A stretch of 64,000 nucleotides of DNA, from contig JBCAML010000009.1 of assembly GCA_038503075.1 (NCBI GenBank), positions 930,001 to 994,000 of the forward strand. Direction: 5' to 3'. Shown here piece by piece: positions 31,458 to 42,356 of the stretch. The notes beneath the pieces were generated by a model. That model saw nothing but the letters and a program-made list of their open reading frames with translations. It made no database searches and was not told the DNA's origin. The DNA is from Gyromitra esculenta (Eukaryota; Ascomycota; Pezizomycetes; Pezizales; Discinaceae). Numbering within the stretch: position 1 is the first letter of the stretch; every line of letters starts with the position of its first letter. Both the position numbers and the translations under genes were made by a program.

Positions 31458-32372
31458 TGTAAGACTGGTACTTCTTACCGCACAGGAAATCTCCAAGAAG
31501 CTTTAGATAACAATCTAGATGCTATAACCTGCCCGGTTGCTATCCGCAACACAATACACAGGCGCAAGTCCTAACTGCTTCTTATGAACCGCTAAAAGAT
31601 AACCGTTGGGTTCAAGGTAGGGATCGAGCAAAGTTCCTTGAAGAACTTCCAATAGTAAGGTTTTAATAACTAACGTTGAAGGGTCCTTGGCCCTGGGTAT
31701 AGTTTAATATCACTTGCTGTGCTTGTTTGGTATTGTGTTCGTTCGAATATACTCGTCGTCTAGCCAATCTGGAAGAACGAGGTCTGTTGTGGACGCGTTG
31801 TGACTTTGAGGTTCATGTCGCGTGAAGCAACAACAAAGTCTCTTGAAGAAATAAAGGATTCTTTGCATGAAGAAAGTATTACTTGAAGATGAAACGAACG
31901 CAGGACCTTGAGAGTATGAATGAAAGTCGTATACCGCTAAGCTATACATTATAATATTGATAAGGGTCGTTCTTTGTCGCTAATGATCAGGAAGAAGACC
32001 CTTCTCAATGGTAGAACACTGGACTACTTATAGTAGTCAAGTGTCGAATACAAAGACTATGTAATAACATGAACTAACATAGAGAAATCCCATAGACCCT
32101 GAATGCTTTCCTTCGCTACTACCCCTCTCATTATCGTATGACATGATTGTCAGAATTAACCAGCGATACAACATATAAGCAAATCAGGGAAGTATTGATC
32201 AAAAGGGTCGGCCATTGATGACACAAGGAAACCAAACATCCAATCTGAATCTTATTAATAATCAACCAAGGTTAATAATAACAAACATGGTCGGGGATTG
32301 AGCGCTAGTCTATATGTGTACATCATAAGCGAACTCAAGTCGTAACCAACTAACCTACCAATAGGTATAAAA
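31458..32372 (-). mobile_element. Solo LTR2 (copy D)
   Basis: TGTAAGACT...GGTATAAAA, 915 bp. The flanks GTTCT and TTTCT match in 4 of 5 bases. Inserted in the transposase tail of the pogo-like element. Confidence 0.85.
31710..31949 (-). CDS. LTR2 leader ORF with WLD motif (copy D)
   Basis: 79 residues, MYSLAVYDFHSYSQG... to LPDWLDDEYIRTN, nearly identical to copy C. The open frame is kept in both copies although neither LTR has an attached element. Confidence 0.6.
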   Translation of the reverse strand: MYSLAVYDFHSYSQGPAFVSSSSNTFFMQRILYFFKRLCCCFTRHEPQSHNASTTDLVLPDWLDDEYIRTNTIPNKHSK

Positions 32373-32444
32373 TTTCTGGGAGCTGCAGTTGATCTAAAAC
32401 TGATGATGGGTTGTAGGGATGTATTCCAGTAGCTCTAAATCCTC

Positions 32445-32842
32445 TTTCATGGATGGAACCGGATAATGGGTCAAGGATATTGGATTGGTTGTAACGGTTT
32501 CGGTTCGTATAATAATGTCTTTGTTTTTCAGTTATGTTAGGGTATGAGTCATGGGAAGACTAAAGCGGGGTATTTAAAAGAGGGATTTTCGTCGTTATGG
32601 TGTCTTCTTTCCTTAAGCAACTTTCTTTTTTCACTTCTGCTGTGTTGGTTATAATTTTACTTCGGTTCTACCTTAGTATCTCCGCTGCCACTGTAAATCA
32701 TTGCTGATACTTCACCTTGATGTAAACACCTCGTAGGACCTGTAGAAAACATCGCACTCTTCGAACGTATTGGTTTCCCGCTTAAGTAGCACTGCTCACC
32801 TTCAGGGATACTGAAGGGCTTAATGAGAAGCCAACCGTGAGA
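32445..32842 (+). mobile_element. Solo LTR1b
   Basis: TTTCATGG...CCGTGAGA, 398 bp, with TSD TCCTC (32440-32444 and 32843-32847). Splits the transposase at IEGG/FRATG. Confidence 0.92.
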
Positions 32843-33170
32843 TCCTCCTTCAATACGACAGGTGGTAAAAGCTTTTCTCCTAGCAGCAGCAAGAAGATTT
32901 GGAAAATCATTCTTGGTGACTGCAACCCGCAAATTGAAAACTTCCTGCCCATAGTATGTCTTCAATGCGGAAAACACTCCTACATCCAAAGGTTGCAATA
33001 CATGAGATGTATGTGCTGGAAGGCAAAAGGGAATTATTTTGTTATCAAAACAAAACTCAACCAAATCCAAATGCAAATGAGATTCAAATCCATCGAAAAT
33101 AAGTATTCTCCACTGCCCATCTGCTCTAAAAAACCTAAATTAGCTTCTGTTTATTAAGCTTTTATATTTT

Positions 33171-33906
33171 TGTAACAGGGGTAGTTCTACTGCTCTGTGG
33201 TGGGAATAGGTATAGGAATACGGCCATTGCACATACTAGAAATCAGGTTGAGATGTTAGGGGTATTTTTGTGCAAGGTACTCGATAATCTTAAGGGCTCT
33301 ACATGGTAGTGTTCTGCCTGATGAGACTGGGAAGAAGAGCAACAGATGGTGGGGTCATGCACTATCTTTATAGTGCTGCTGACTCACCGTCCTCTTTCTG
33401 TTCTACTCTGCTGGGGGCCCGTCATGACCCTGAGAACATGCCAAGCTATTGTGGGCGGGACACCTCAGGATTCAGGTAATGATCACTTTGACGCTCTCCT
33501 GCACTCCTCAATTATTTTGTCCGGTTTGACCTTCTTGATCCGCCAGCTGCATTCCATGCCTATGCTGGAAGTAGGAATTGGCGCTGATCAGTCTACTGTT
33601 GCATGTGAGGTGTCCTGCACTTAATAGTTTCCCTATTGCCGCGCCAATGGCTCTGGGCCGCTGGTTCATGCACAAATGGATTGGGAATGCCACCACAGGA
33701 GCTTCGTGTGTTAGGTATCACCGGAGATATATCATTGGCTCATCAGCTAATTCAATTCTCGCTGGTTCCACTCCATTAGAACAGCAGTTAAGCAGGTATC
33801 CTCTAGCATGTGGTAGCTACACCACTCATGCTGATCCTTACTACCTCTCTGCTTGCCCGGTACTATTATACCTCACTGCAGGTAAAGGGGTTGTAGATCC
33901 GTTACA
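33171..33906 (-). mobile_element. Solo LTR3
   Basis: TGTAACAG...CCGTTACA, 736 bp, with TSD ATTTT (33166-33170 and 33907-33911). Confidence 0.92.
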
Positions 33907-34441
33907 ATTTTGGGGAAAGTTCATTACCTCTCATAGGTTTCTGGTTCAAATATTCATTCCAAATATTCCAAACATAATTGACTATTGTTATAGCCATTGG
34001 GTGCATGTCCATACCAGTACTCCTCATCTTTTTCTCTTTGAACCATCCCGCCAATATATTTTGACCTTTAAAAATAATCAATCGTGTTGGTTTAGGGCCA
34101 TCGGTACAAATGCTCTCTACTACAGAACATGACTCTTGGTTTACTGCCTCTTTATATTGTGCATTGTGAAGGATATTTCGACATATCCTTTTAGTTTCAG
34201 CTCCTATACCGAGGATAAATCCAGTTTCATCGAGGTTATAAGTATTTCAAGGTACACTACTATATTTATGGATGGTGTATTTTAACTAATAATTATTCAA
34301 GTTAAGTTATTGGAATCCCCTCTCACAAAAACAAATATTCCGGCTGCATACCTTTGCAAAAAAATCTTCAATCATATTCCAGGTAACTGCATTTGCGCGA
34401 TTGGAGGCAATTGCCTTAACTACCAAGTACCTGCATTCATC

Positions 34442-34863
34442 TCTCACGGTTCGATCCCAGTCTAAGCCCTTCTGTATCCCAAAAGGTGAGCAGAGCTACT
34501 TAAACAGGAATCGTTGCGATAAGAGTGGCGAAGTCTTCTACAGGTCCTACGGGGGTCTAACTCCAGGTGAGTTAAGTGTGAGAATGTTTACATCGACAGC
34601 GACCGCGAGGATTCTGAAGTAGAATCGAGATAGTATTAAAACAATACAGTAGAAGTAAAGTGAGAACGTTGCTTAGAAAAGAAAGAGAAGAGAACTACAA
34701 AACGACAAAACCATCCTCCTTATATACCCCGCTTTTCCTATCCAAAACTTATAACCGAACATAACCGAAGAACAAAGACTTTATTTAAACAAAGGAGAAT
34801 CCATAACCCGTAAACCTTATTTTCAACCGAACCCTAACCCATTATCCTTCTTCATCCGTGAAA
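34442..34863 (-). mobile_element. Solo LTR1b
   Basis: TCTCACGG...CATCCGTGAAA, 422 bp, with TSD TCATC (34437-34441 and 34864-34868). Splits the transposase at RHD/E. Confidence 0.93.
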
Positions 34864-35589
34864 TCATCATGGCGTGCCAAAAAGCGGTAAATCCAGTTAA
34901 CCCCAATGGTTTTCTTCGGTTCTCTTCGGTGAAGAAGAGCATTAGCCAGCTCATAGAGTTGGGTCTTGCTGGCAGGAATATTAATGTCGTCCAAAAAAAG
35001 TAACCTTTCTACCAGAGCTGTTTCCACTTCAGGGGTAAGGATTTGTTGTTCTTTGTGTACATCTTCCAGTGATTTTTGTGTAGGATTTCGGATGTGGCGC
35101 CCCAGTGTACTATCACTAATATCATAAAGCCTTGCAATCTGTTGTATTGCGGGTTTTTGTGTGGTAGTTGGTGATTTCATGTGCTGTTGTAAATTTGCAT
35201 AGTAATGGCTGAGAGCTATTACTATCTACTGGTTATGGGTATAGGTTTGATCATGGGAGATTGGGGCATTTCAGTCCTTTTGGATATAGTACCAAACGTA
35301 GATAAAGGATTAAGGGTAGATTGGAGAGGCATTGTTAAAGAGTGAGGAATAAAGGAGAATTTAGACAAAGTAGGATATATGAATGGCTATGTAAATTAGG
35401 GATAGAACAAGTAAGAAAAAATAGAGAAGTGGTAAAATCTCTGGAATACGGGTTCCTGTATTTTATGAGAGAGAATATGAGACAGGTGGTTTCATACAGT
35501 GAATTAAGAATGTGCTTTGATCATATTTTTTCGTATTTTAAGACATTTCTATGTACCTCAATGATAGTTCTGTATCACATTTCTAGTTG

Positions 35590-36010
35590 AATGCTTAACA
35601 CGGTGTACCCTAACTATAGTCCTGTACCCTATTTATAACTCGTTGTTTAACACGGTGTACCCTACTAATAGTCCTGTATTCTATTTTTAATGCCTTGTTT
35701 AACACAGTGTACCCTAATAAAAGTCCTGTACCCTATTTATAATTCTTTGTTAACAAGAAGTACCTAGTTTACAGTCCTGTACCCAATCGATAGTTCGGTT
35801 ATTAGTATATACACTAGCATAATGGTACCTTAAATAAGGTTCAGTACTCATTCTATAACCATATTCTATCTCGAAGCACCCTACTAGTAGCTCTATACCC
35901 TATCTATTATCCTGTTCTATTTTGCAATATCCTACTAATAACTCTGTACCCTATCTATAATATTGTCTTATTATGAAGTATCCCATCATTAGTCCTGTAC
36001 CATAAATATA
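35590..36010. repeat. Subterminal ATAGTCCTGTACCCTA repeats (right)
   Basis: About eight degenerate units of 35-60 bp with the cores AGTCCTGTACCC and AACACGGTGTACCCTA, the inverse of the left repeats. Likely transposase-binding sites or a structural end of the pogo-like element. Confidence 0.75.
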
Positions 36011-36040
36011 GTCCTCTTCTGCCAAGTATGCCAAGACCGA

Positions 36041-36071
36041 CCCATGTCCGTCATCCGCCTGTGCCACACTG
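36041..36071 (-). repeat. Right terminal inverted repeat of the pogo-like element
   Basis: Inverse of 27395-27425, followed by the TA target duplicate. Confidence 0.9.
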
Positions 36072-37273
36072 TACTGGTCCAGTTGGCACTGGTAAATTAT
36101 ACCTGCTGCGGGCCCTTCAACAATGGTTTTCAAGTCAACATATGCAATTCCTCCTTCTTGAACCTACTGGTATTGCTGCCAACAACATTAATGGTTAAAC
36201 GTTTCATTCAGCACTGCACATTGCTGCTCAGTCCTCTAGTGGCCTCAAGTCCAATATCTTTCAGCTTCCCAACACTGTTCTCACTCTGGGAAAAGTTATA
36301 ATCTTGGTTATCGACGAGATCTCCATGGTCAATACTGACCTGTTTGAGTTCATTACTTCCATGTTTGCTCGCCTGCACCATAATATTAAGCCTTTTGGAA
36401 ATGTCCATGTCCTTTGTTTAGGTGATTTGATGCAACTACCTCCAGTTACTGGTCTCAAGATATTCCATTCTAGTATTTGGAGACTTTTCAGCCCGGTGTT
36501 TCTGTCTCAATCAATTCGCCAACAGTCTGATCCTGCTTTCTTCACGTTGCTGAATGACCTGCACTTTGGTCATTTTAGCAAGCCAACGTATCATTGAACA
36601 AAAGGTACAGACTTTTCATCACCAGCATGAGTCTTATCTCACGACATACTTGGTTTCCTACCGTAACACAGCAACCAACATCAATAACCTGCTGCTCGAT
36701 ACATTGCCAGAAAGTGTAAAGTATATCTCGAATGCAATTGACAGTGAAGAAGGCAAACTTTTGACTGACAGTCATCATTCTTGAACCTTCAAGACTGGCA
36801 CTAACTACCCCAGTGAAGTTTCTTGTGTCCCTGGTGCAAAAGTAATGTTCCTAAACAACTCCTTGATTGCTGTAGGAATCTCAAATGGAACTTGCGGTGT
36901 TATAGTTGAACTGAGTAAGAGGACTGCCTACTGTTGCATTCCCCACATTTGAAGGCGTACCAGTAAGTAATCCTGTAAGTGATCAAATGCATTCAAAGAA
37001 ACTAGCCATTACTGTTAGATGGTTGAACTACAGCCTGAGACCATATACTTCCACAGCAATAGCATTTCATACTCCAGAACTCAACTTCCGATCCAAAATG
37101 CCTATGCACTTACAATTCACAAAACTCAAGGCCTCTCCCTTAGACGCATTTGCTTGTCTTTAGATACCACTTTGTTCAGTGTTGGTCAAGCATATACTGC
37201 TTTCAGCTGTGCAAGAAGGTTGGATGATGTTTCGCTTATGGATTTTGATATTGCTGTGATAAAGGTGGATGAA
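36072..37273 (+). pseudogene. Helitron Pif1-like helicase domain
   Basis: Walker A GPVGTGKLYLLRAL at the left edge, motif II VIDEISMV near 36305, GDLMQLPPV near 36420, LSQSIRQQSD (motif III/IV region), then after frame changes NAYALTIHKTQGLSL (near 37105) and AYTAFSCARRLDDV (near 37195). This is the superfamily 1B helicase part of RepHel, which unwinds DNA during rolling-circle transposition. Stops and frameshifts occur around 36597 and 36780-37020. LTR1 cuts it at KVDE. Confidence 0.85.
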
Positions 37274-37678
37274 TTTCATGGATAGGATCAGATGATGGGT
37301 TAGGGTTTGGTTAATGGTTGTCACGGGTTATGGTTGTTTTTATAATGATTTTGTTCGGTTAGCTTTCAGTTACGTATTGTTGGAGGGAATGCCAGGTATT
37401 TAAAGTGATAGATTTCAGTCATTCTTGTTGTCTTCTTCTTTCTTTCCTTAAGCAACGTTTTCGTTTCACTTCTGCTGTATCGATATAATATCATCTCAGT
37501 TCTATCTCAGAACCCTCACTGTCGCTGTCATCTTCACTGCACTTGACTCGCTTTGTGTCAGACCCCATTGTAGAACTTGTAGAAACTTCCCACTCCTTGA
37601 ACGTGTTAGTACCTCTTTTAAGTAGCACTGCTCACCTTCAGCGATACTGAAGGACTTAACGAGGACTGAACCATGAGA
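37274..37678 (+). mobile_element. Solo LTR1b
   Basis: TTTCATGG...CCATGAGA, 405 bp, with TSD ATGAA (37269-37273 and 37679-37683). Confidence 0.92.
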
Positions 37679-37758
37679 ATGAAGAAGCAAAGCTAGAGTA
37701 TCAGCATTTGGAGAAATTAGTGAGTTCAAATGCACATTTGGTGAGTGAGAAAATCTGA
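37679..37758 (+). pseudogene. Helitron helicase C-terminus
   Basis: Joined to 37273 it reads KVDEEAKLEYQHLEKLVSS and stops at TGA 37756-37758. This is the natural end of the RepHel frame. Confidence 0.75.
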
Positions 37759-37937
37759 CAATTTGAGAGATTTTTGAACCTGAGAGTCTAATAACAGCAT
37801 TGGAAATTGTAGGAGAGCTGAATTGATGGGTCTTGTGTAGTGTTAGTCTTGGGGTGGGGCCGTCTGTGCACACCGTCAGGGCGGGGTGAAAGTAAATTCT
37901 CAACCCTATTAACCTACATTAACACATGTTAATTGAT

Positions 37938-37961
37938 GGGGCCCCGAGGGGGCCTTGCTAG
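37938..37961 (+). other. Candidate Helitron 3' terminus
   Basis: A GGCCCC/GGGGCC hairpin (about 37940-37954) is followed three bases later by CTAG (37958-37961) and then T, like the hairpin plus CTRR end of Helitrons, about 200 bp after the RepHel stop. The matching 5' TC end was not identified. Confidence 0.35.
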
Positions 37962-38038
37962 TTATTGCCTAGACAGGGCGGGGCGGAGGCCAATATTTTC
38001 GCTCCACCCTGCCTCACTCCAAGACGTTTGCTAGGCTT

Positions 38039-38811
38039 GTGAGAGTTGTGAGAGTTGTGAGAGTTGTAGGAGTCACAAGACAGATGCGAGTTGTCAGAGT
38101 TGCTAGACGGAGTAATGAGCCAGTGGGCCTGGTGGATGTCGTGGGAGCCGTGTCAGTTGTGAGACTGGTGGGAATCTCAGGACCTTGAATGGTGGGGGTT
38201 GCAAGAGTTATTGGAGTTGCAGGAGTAGTTTGAGTGTTGTGAGTCACGATAGTGGAGGGAGAGTGAGTGGAGTGAGTCGGGGAGTGATAGTAGGTATAGG
38301 AGTCACAGATGTCATGACTCATGAGCCAGGTGGGAGATGTGAGACTCATTTAAGTATTGGGAGTTGTAAGTGTTATAGGAATGGTAACAGAGATGAGAGT
38401 TGCAGAAGTGGTAGGACAAGGAGTTGTGGGACTGGCGGGGAGGTGACAGAGGTGGAAGTGGTGGGACGAGTAAGAGAGATGAGAGTCATGGGAGTGGTTG
38501 GAATGGTGGGAGTGGTGTGAAGGGCAGGAAGGGCGGGAGTGATGGGAATAGTGGGAGTGGTGGGAAGGGCTGGAGTGGTGGGAATCGTGGGAGTGGTTGG
38601 AAGGACTTGAAGGGTGGGAAGAGCGGAAAGAGCGGGAAGAGTGGGAAGAGCGAGAAGGGTGGGAAGAGCGTGAGTGACGGGAGCGATGGGAGTGGCAAGA
38701 GAGGTGGAAATGGTGGAATTCTGGCAGTGGCTGTAGTTGCGAGACTGGTAGTTGTTGTCAGACTGGTAGTTGTTGTCAGACTGGTAGTTGTTGTCAGACT
38801 GGTACGTTTAA
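38039..38811. repeat. G-rich minisatellite
   Basis: Degenerate GTGGGAGT/GAGAGTTGT units of 9-30 bp. It ends with an 18-bp unit, AGACTGGTAGTTGTTGTC, repeated about 3.5 times at 38739-38801. The long Gly/Ser or Thr/Pro ORFs across it are repeat artefacts. Confidence 0.85.
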
Positions 38812-38947
38812 TCAAACACCAAAGATTGTAGGGGATAGGCCTGGAGTGTTAAATATATGTGAGCAGTAGCGTATCCGTTGTTTTAAATGTGGGAGCTGAG
38901 AAAACTATATGAAATAAAACTTTAAGACAACTAGGCATAGATTACCC

Positions 38948-39411
38948 TTAGCAGAAAGTGACATTCTCATACATGTAAACAATCAAAAGAAATCTAAAAC
39001 ACTTAGTTATTACACTTTTCACCCAACATGTTCTCACCCTTCTGCCCCTCTTTCTTTTCTGCATGCAACACTGTCCTGTGCTGTTTCCTCTCCTTCTTTT
39101 TATGCTCTCTTTTGCCTCTCTCATATTTTTTCCCACCTTCTTTTCATACTGCTGCTTACCTGCTTTCTTATCATTTCTATTTATCACATCAAACGTACTC
39201 TTGTGACAAAACAAATCAACACTATTCCTCACCCCAGACGTAATCTCTGTAACCTTGTGCGCAATCAGCCCCCTAATAAACATAATTCCCTCTCCAATTG
39301 ACAGCTGTACTCTCATCTTACACTGCCACAGTACCAAATTGGCTCCCGTAAATCCATGTCCTTAGGGCGCAACACAGTTGAAGCTGTTAGGCAAATCCAT
39401 CCAGTCCAAAT
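38948..39411 (-). pseudogene. 2OG-Fe(II) oxygenase-like (possibly Tet/JBP) C-terminal fragment
   Basis: The minus-strand frame reads GANLVLWQCKMRVQLSIGEG, then FIRGLIAHKVTEITSGVRNS and a Lys/Arg-rich tail. The G.L.L..., pGe, H.V...G.R pattern fits the second half of the double-stranded beta-helix of 2OG oxygenases, with the distal iron-binding His in AHKV and the 2OG-binding Arg in GVRNS. Such Tet/JBP-type genes are known to travel with transposons in mushrooms. The HxD part is missing because an LTR1 cuts the gene at 39418, and a TAA precedes GHGFTGAN. The family call is tentative. Confidence 0.42.
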
Positions 39412-39417
39412 GAGTTT

Positions 39418-39600
39418 TCTCACGGTTGGGTCCCTCGCTTAGCCCTTCAGTATCCCTGAAGGTGAGCAGTGCTACCTAAACGAGGTAACAACACATTTCG
39501 AAGAGTGCAATGTTTCTACAGGTTCTAAGAGGGGTCCAACTCCAGGCGAGTTAAGTGCAGCGTGATTTTTGGACAGCGACAGTTAAGGTTCTGAGGGTAA
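39418..39600 (-). mobile_element. Truncated LTR1b
   Basis: TCTCACGG start and R-U5 part (GGATA hairpin, GGTTCTGAG), then ends near 39600. The rest is missing. Confidence 0.85.
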
Positions 39601-39632
39601 AGGTACTACCATTAGTTACATGTCATGAGCAG

Positions 39633-41619
39633 TTTTTTTTTTTTGTTTAAATCATTTGATTGTTGTTTCTAGGTACAAAACCGCTTATGCAACATGAAGG
39701 TTATGAAGTCAAAAAACCTATTCCCACCAAATAAACACCCTTATCCGCCTGGGTAACAAGAGAGAACACAAAGGAAAAGCTAACCAAGTACTTCCAACAG
39801 AACAAGACGATGTTCCTGCGATAAACGACTTAACGGTGCAGGGAAAATTGACAGCGAATGCCTATGAGAGTAAAGAGACTTGCAAGCAACAGCTAAAAAA
39901 CCATGAGAAACAGTAGAAGTAAGTCCACAGTAAAGCTGCAATGGAAGTAAAGAGCAGCCAGGAAAAAATTCCAATCAAAGTTAGTTAGGGTTGAGTGAGT
40001 ATAAGTAAAATGACCTAAAGGTCCATCTGGTCATCTGCGAGAGGGGGCGGTGAGGCCTTAGAAGGGCATGATGGGCAGCTGTTCAGATGTAACTCATGGG
40101 GTCCGTCACAGTTAACACACTTGACAAGAGTGTGAGAGCAGGGGCGGCATTTAATTGAGCAAGAGAGTGTGGGGCAGCTGGGAGCAGCAGTAGGATGAAG
40201 TCCAAGATACCAGCGACAGCATGGTTGATTGGGGTATTTATTTGTGTGGTGTCCAAATTTGTGGCATTGGGAACACTGGGTGGAGGGTCCGAAGCGGAGC
40301 TTGCGTTCGGATCTCACAGTGATAGAAAAGGCAGATAAGTGAGTGTGGTTGGTGATCTCATTAGCTTTGGGGCCAGAGAGTGTGATAACAATTGAGGAAA
40401 CTGTTTTCCCTCTTTGTTTTTCAGGTAGGTGAGCCATCTGGGGGGTATATCCATTATAAGGCCAGGGTTGAAGTTGCAGAGTTCTTGCTGAATGGAAGAG
40501 GGCTCCATAGAAGTGGGAATACCATGTACAACAAGTTGGTGCAATGGTTCGTCAAGGTGTAGGGAGCGAGCTCCTGGGATGATGTGGAGAAATTGGCCAA
40601 CTTTTCTGTAATGAGTGTTGGCAAACATGTTGTTCATGACCGTCAATGACACATTCTGGGAATGTGAGTCTATTGCCACAGACTGGATAGTGATGGAACC
40701 AATGGCAGAGTTAAGTTTATCTCTGAGTTCCGTGGGTGACTCTTGGGAAAGGGGAGAGCCATCTCGTTTGACAATCAAACGAAGAGCGCGCATGGTGGGA
40801 GATGTTGAAGGAGAGGGAAAAGAGATCTTAGGGGCAGGTGCGTTTGCAGCCTGTTTGGCCTTTGCTGGTTGGGGCTTTCTCTTGGGTTTGCTGGCAGCCA
40901 CCTGAGCCCATTGCAAAGGCTTTGGGGCAGGAGGAGCAGGAAATGCAGCAGCAGGTGCAGGAGGAGGAGGAGCACCAAATGGTGCAGGTGGTGCTGGGGG
41001 CGCTGCTTTCCCTACTGTGAGAAGGTGCATGTGCTCTTGTTTACTCAGAGTTGGTGACTCTGGAAACATATCAGGGAGAGGTGCTGGACTTTTAGCAGCC
41101 TCTTTCAGTAGGGTGACCTCGTTTTGTAGATGCTGGATCATACTAAGGAGGGAGGTGAAGTGGGTGAGGTTCAGTTCGTCAGCCTTTGTGAGGCACTGGC
41201 TAACTGTCTTTAGGGTCATGGGTGCTCCTGTTATCCCGTTGTCCTTGTTTAGGATTATGTTAATCCAGTTTGTAGGGTGGGAAAAAACAGGTGGTGATGG
41301 AGGAGAGATGTCAGCTCTCTGCCGTTTCGCTGGTGAGGGGGTTCTTGGTTCCGCCATGGCAGTTGCGGAGGAAGCAGGAGTGGTAGAGGCTTCGCCTCTT
41401 TGGAGAGAGGGGAAGAGAGGTGTAAAGATTCTTGCTGTGTCTTCTGAAGACATGCGATCGGAGTGGTGTGGTTAAAACAAGGATCCAACTTGTTTTTGTG
41501 AGCGGGGTAATGAAATGAAGTCGAAGTGCTGGAGACTTTTGGCTGTGTGTAACGCCGTTGCAACGCAAAAGGTGGTGGTGAACTTTCAATCGGAGAGGTT
41601 GTAGTGGGGACGGAGGATG
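39633..41619 (-). mobile_element. LINE-A, ORF1-only non-LTR element
   Basis: A poly-T end at 39633 (the 3' tail on the minus strand) and a 15-bp TSD ACATGTCATGAG(C/T)AG (39618-39632 and 41620-41634). It has the same 5' start (CATCCTCCGTCCCC) and 3' tail as LINE-B but no ORF2. Confidence 0.88.
40018..41453 (-). pseudogene. LINE-A ORF1 (Tad-like Gag), one frameshift
   Basis: Starts MSSEDTARIFTPLFPSLQRG, with a Pro/Ala-rich middle, an RNA-binding domain (IVKRDGSPLSQESPTELRDK) and three zinc knuckles at the C-terminus (CSQCHKFGHHTNKY, CVNCDGPHELHLNSC). A one-base shift near 40420 separates the two open parts, and the last Cys of the first knuckle is Tyr here. Homologous to the intact LINE-C ORF1. 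Confidence 0.85.
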
Positions 41620-41634
41620 ACATGTCATGAGTAG

Positions 41635-42356
41635 TATGACATCAGTAAAAATAATTAATGCCTTCTGGAGATCAGGCATGTCTCCCCGGGAGACTTTTTC
41701 CTCCTGGGCCTTCTTGACCTACCTGACCTCCTGGAGAAGCAGGAGCGCAAACCTCTCCTCTCGGAGAATTTGGCACCTCTTTGCAGAAGCTTTTGCTCCT
41801 GGAGAATATGGAACCTCTCTGTGGCAGCTTTTTCCTCCCAGGGAAGCCTCCCATCCCTCGTTCTCCAAGAGAGCTCCACCCGCCTAAAGAGCCTTAGGCG
41901 AACCCTAACCCACGGGACTTAGAGCATTTAGTCACGCCTCCCTTCACTCCAACCCCTCAACTGTTCCTTACTCATCCACATCAGCACCCTCCTAGGAGGC
42001 TGCTCTATTGGCTGCCATATAGACCCCTTCCAAAAGCTTGCGTATGAAGCCTCATATAGGCAGTTGTATAGAGACATCGCTGACTGCCATATAGACGCTC
42101 CCAACACCCCTACAGCTCGCCTAGACAGCTCCTATATCGACAGCTCGCTGCCTGCTGAAGAGACGCCTCCCTACCCCCGGAGCTCGACTAGGAGCTCCTA
42201 TATGGACTGCTCGCTTACTTCCATATAGACACCTCCCTACCCCCCTAGAGCCCGCCTATGGAGCCCCTATATTGACTGCTCGCTGCCTGCCAAAGGGAGG
42301 CCTCCCTACCCCCATAGAGCTTGCCTAGGGAACTCCTATATGTAATGGGGACCCTC
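41635..42356. repeat. Degenerate tandem repeats, no gene
   Basis: 41660-41880 is rich in CTCCTGG/GGAGA motifs, including a near-palindrome GTCTCCCCGGGAGAC. About 42040-42342 holds 3-4 copies of a 70-80-bp unit with ATATAGAC, CCTCCCTACCCCC and GAGCTCGCCTA. The short ORFs are not convincing. Confidence 0.6.

Larger units (their letters stand above)
28906..35180 (-). pseudogene. Pogo/Fot1-type transposase, fragmented by LTR insertions
   Basis: Minus-strand order: N-terminal HTH (AIQQIARLYDISDSTLGRHI), second CENP-B-type HTH (LYELANALLHRRE, WIYRFLARHD), then beyond LTR 34442-34863 and a probable intron NLDETGFILGIGAETKRIC (first catalytic Asp) and CTDGPKPTRLIIFKGQNI; beyond LTR3 33171-33906 RADGQWRILIFDGFESH (second Asp) and PAHTSHVLQPLDVGVFSALK (third Asp); beyond LTR 32445-32842 GGFRATGIHPYNPSSVLDQL; beyond LTR2 31458-32372 a Pro-rich tail (PPITPTKPPPPIPPYL); and beyond the LTR1 nest ending at 29515 a long Lys/Glu coiled-coil tail (28906-29340). 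D-D-D core and TA target fit pogo/Fot1. Confidence 0.82.
27395..36071 (-). mobile_element. Pogo-like DNA transposon with 31-bp TIRs
   Basis: Termini CAGTGTGGCAC...GGCGGATGACGG form 31-bp inverted repeats with one mismatch, flanked by TA on both sides (27393-27394 and 36072-36073), the Tc1/mariner/pogo target. It carries a DDE_1-type transposase and a second small ORF, both minus, plus subterminal GGTACAGGACTAT repeats. Five or more later LTR insertions inflate it to 8.7 kb; without them it is about 4.5 kb. Its own insertion split the Walker A motif of the Helitron. Confidence 0.85.

Noticed and set aside
38424..38831. Gly/Ser-rich (plus) and Thr/Pro-rich (minus) ORFs
   Set aside because: Produced by a G-rich minisatellite; no non-repetitive coding part.
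39028..39243. Plus-strand ORF over 39028-39243
   Set aside because: Reverse shadow of the basic tail of the oxygenase-like fragment.
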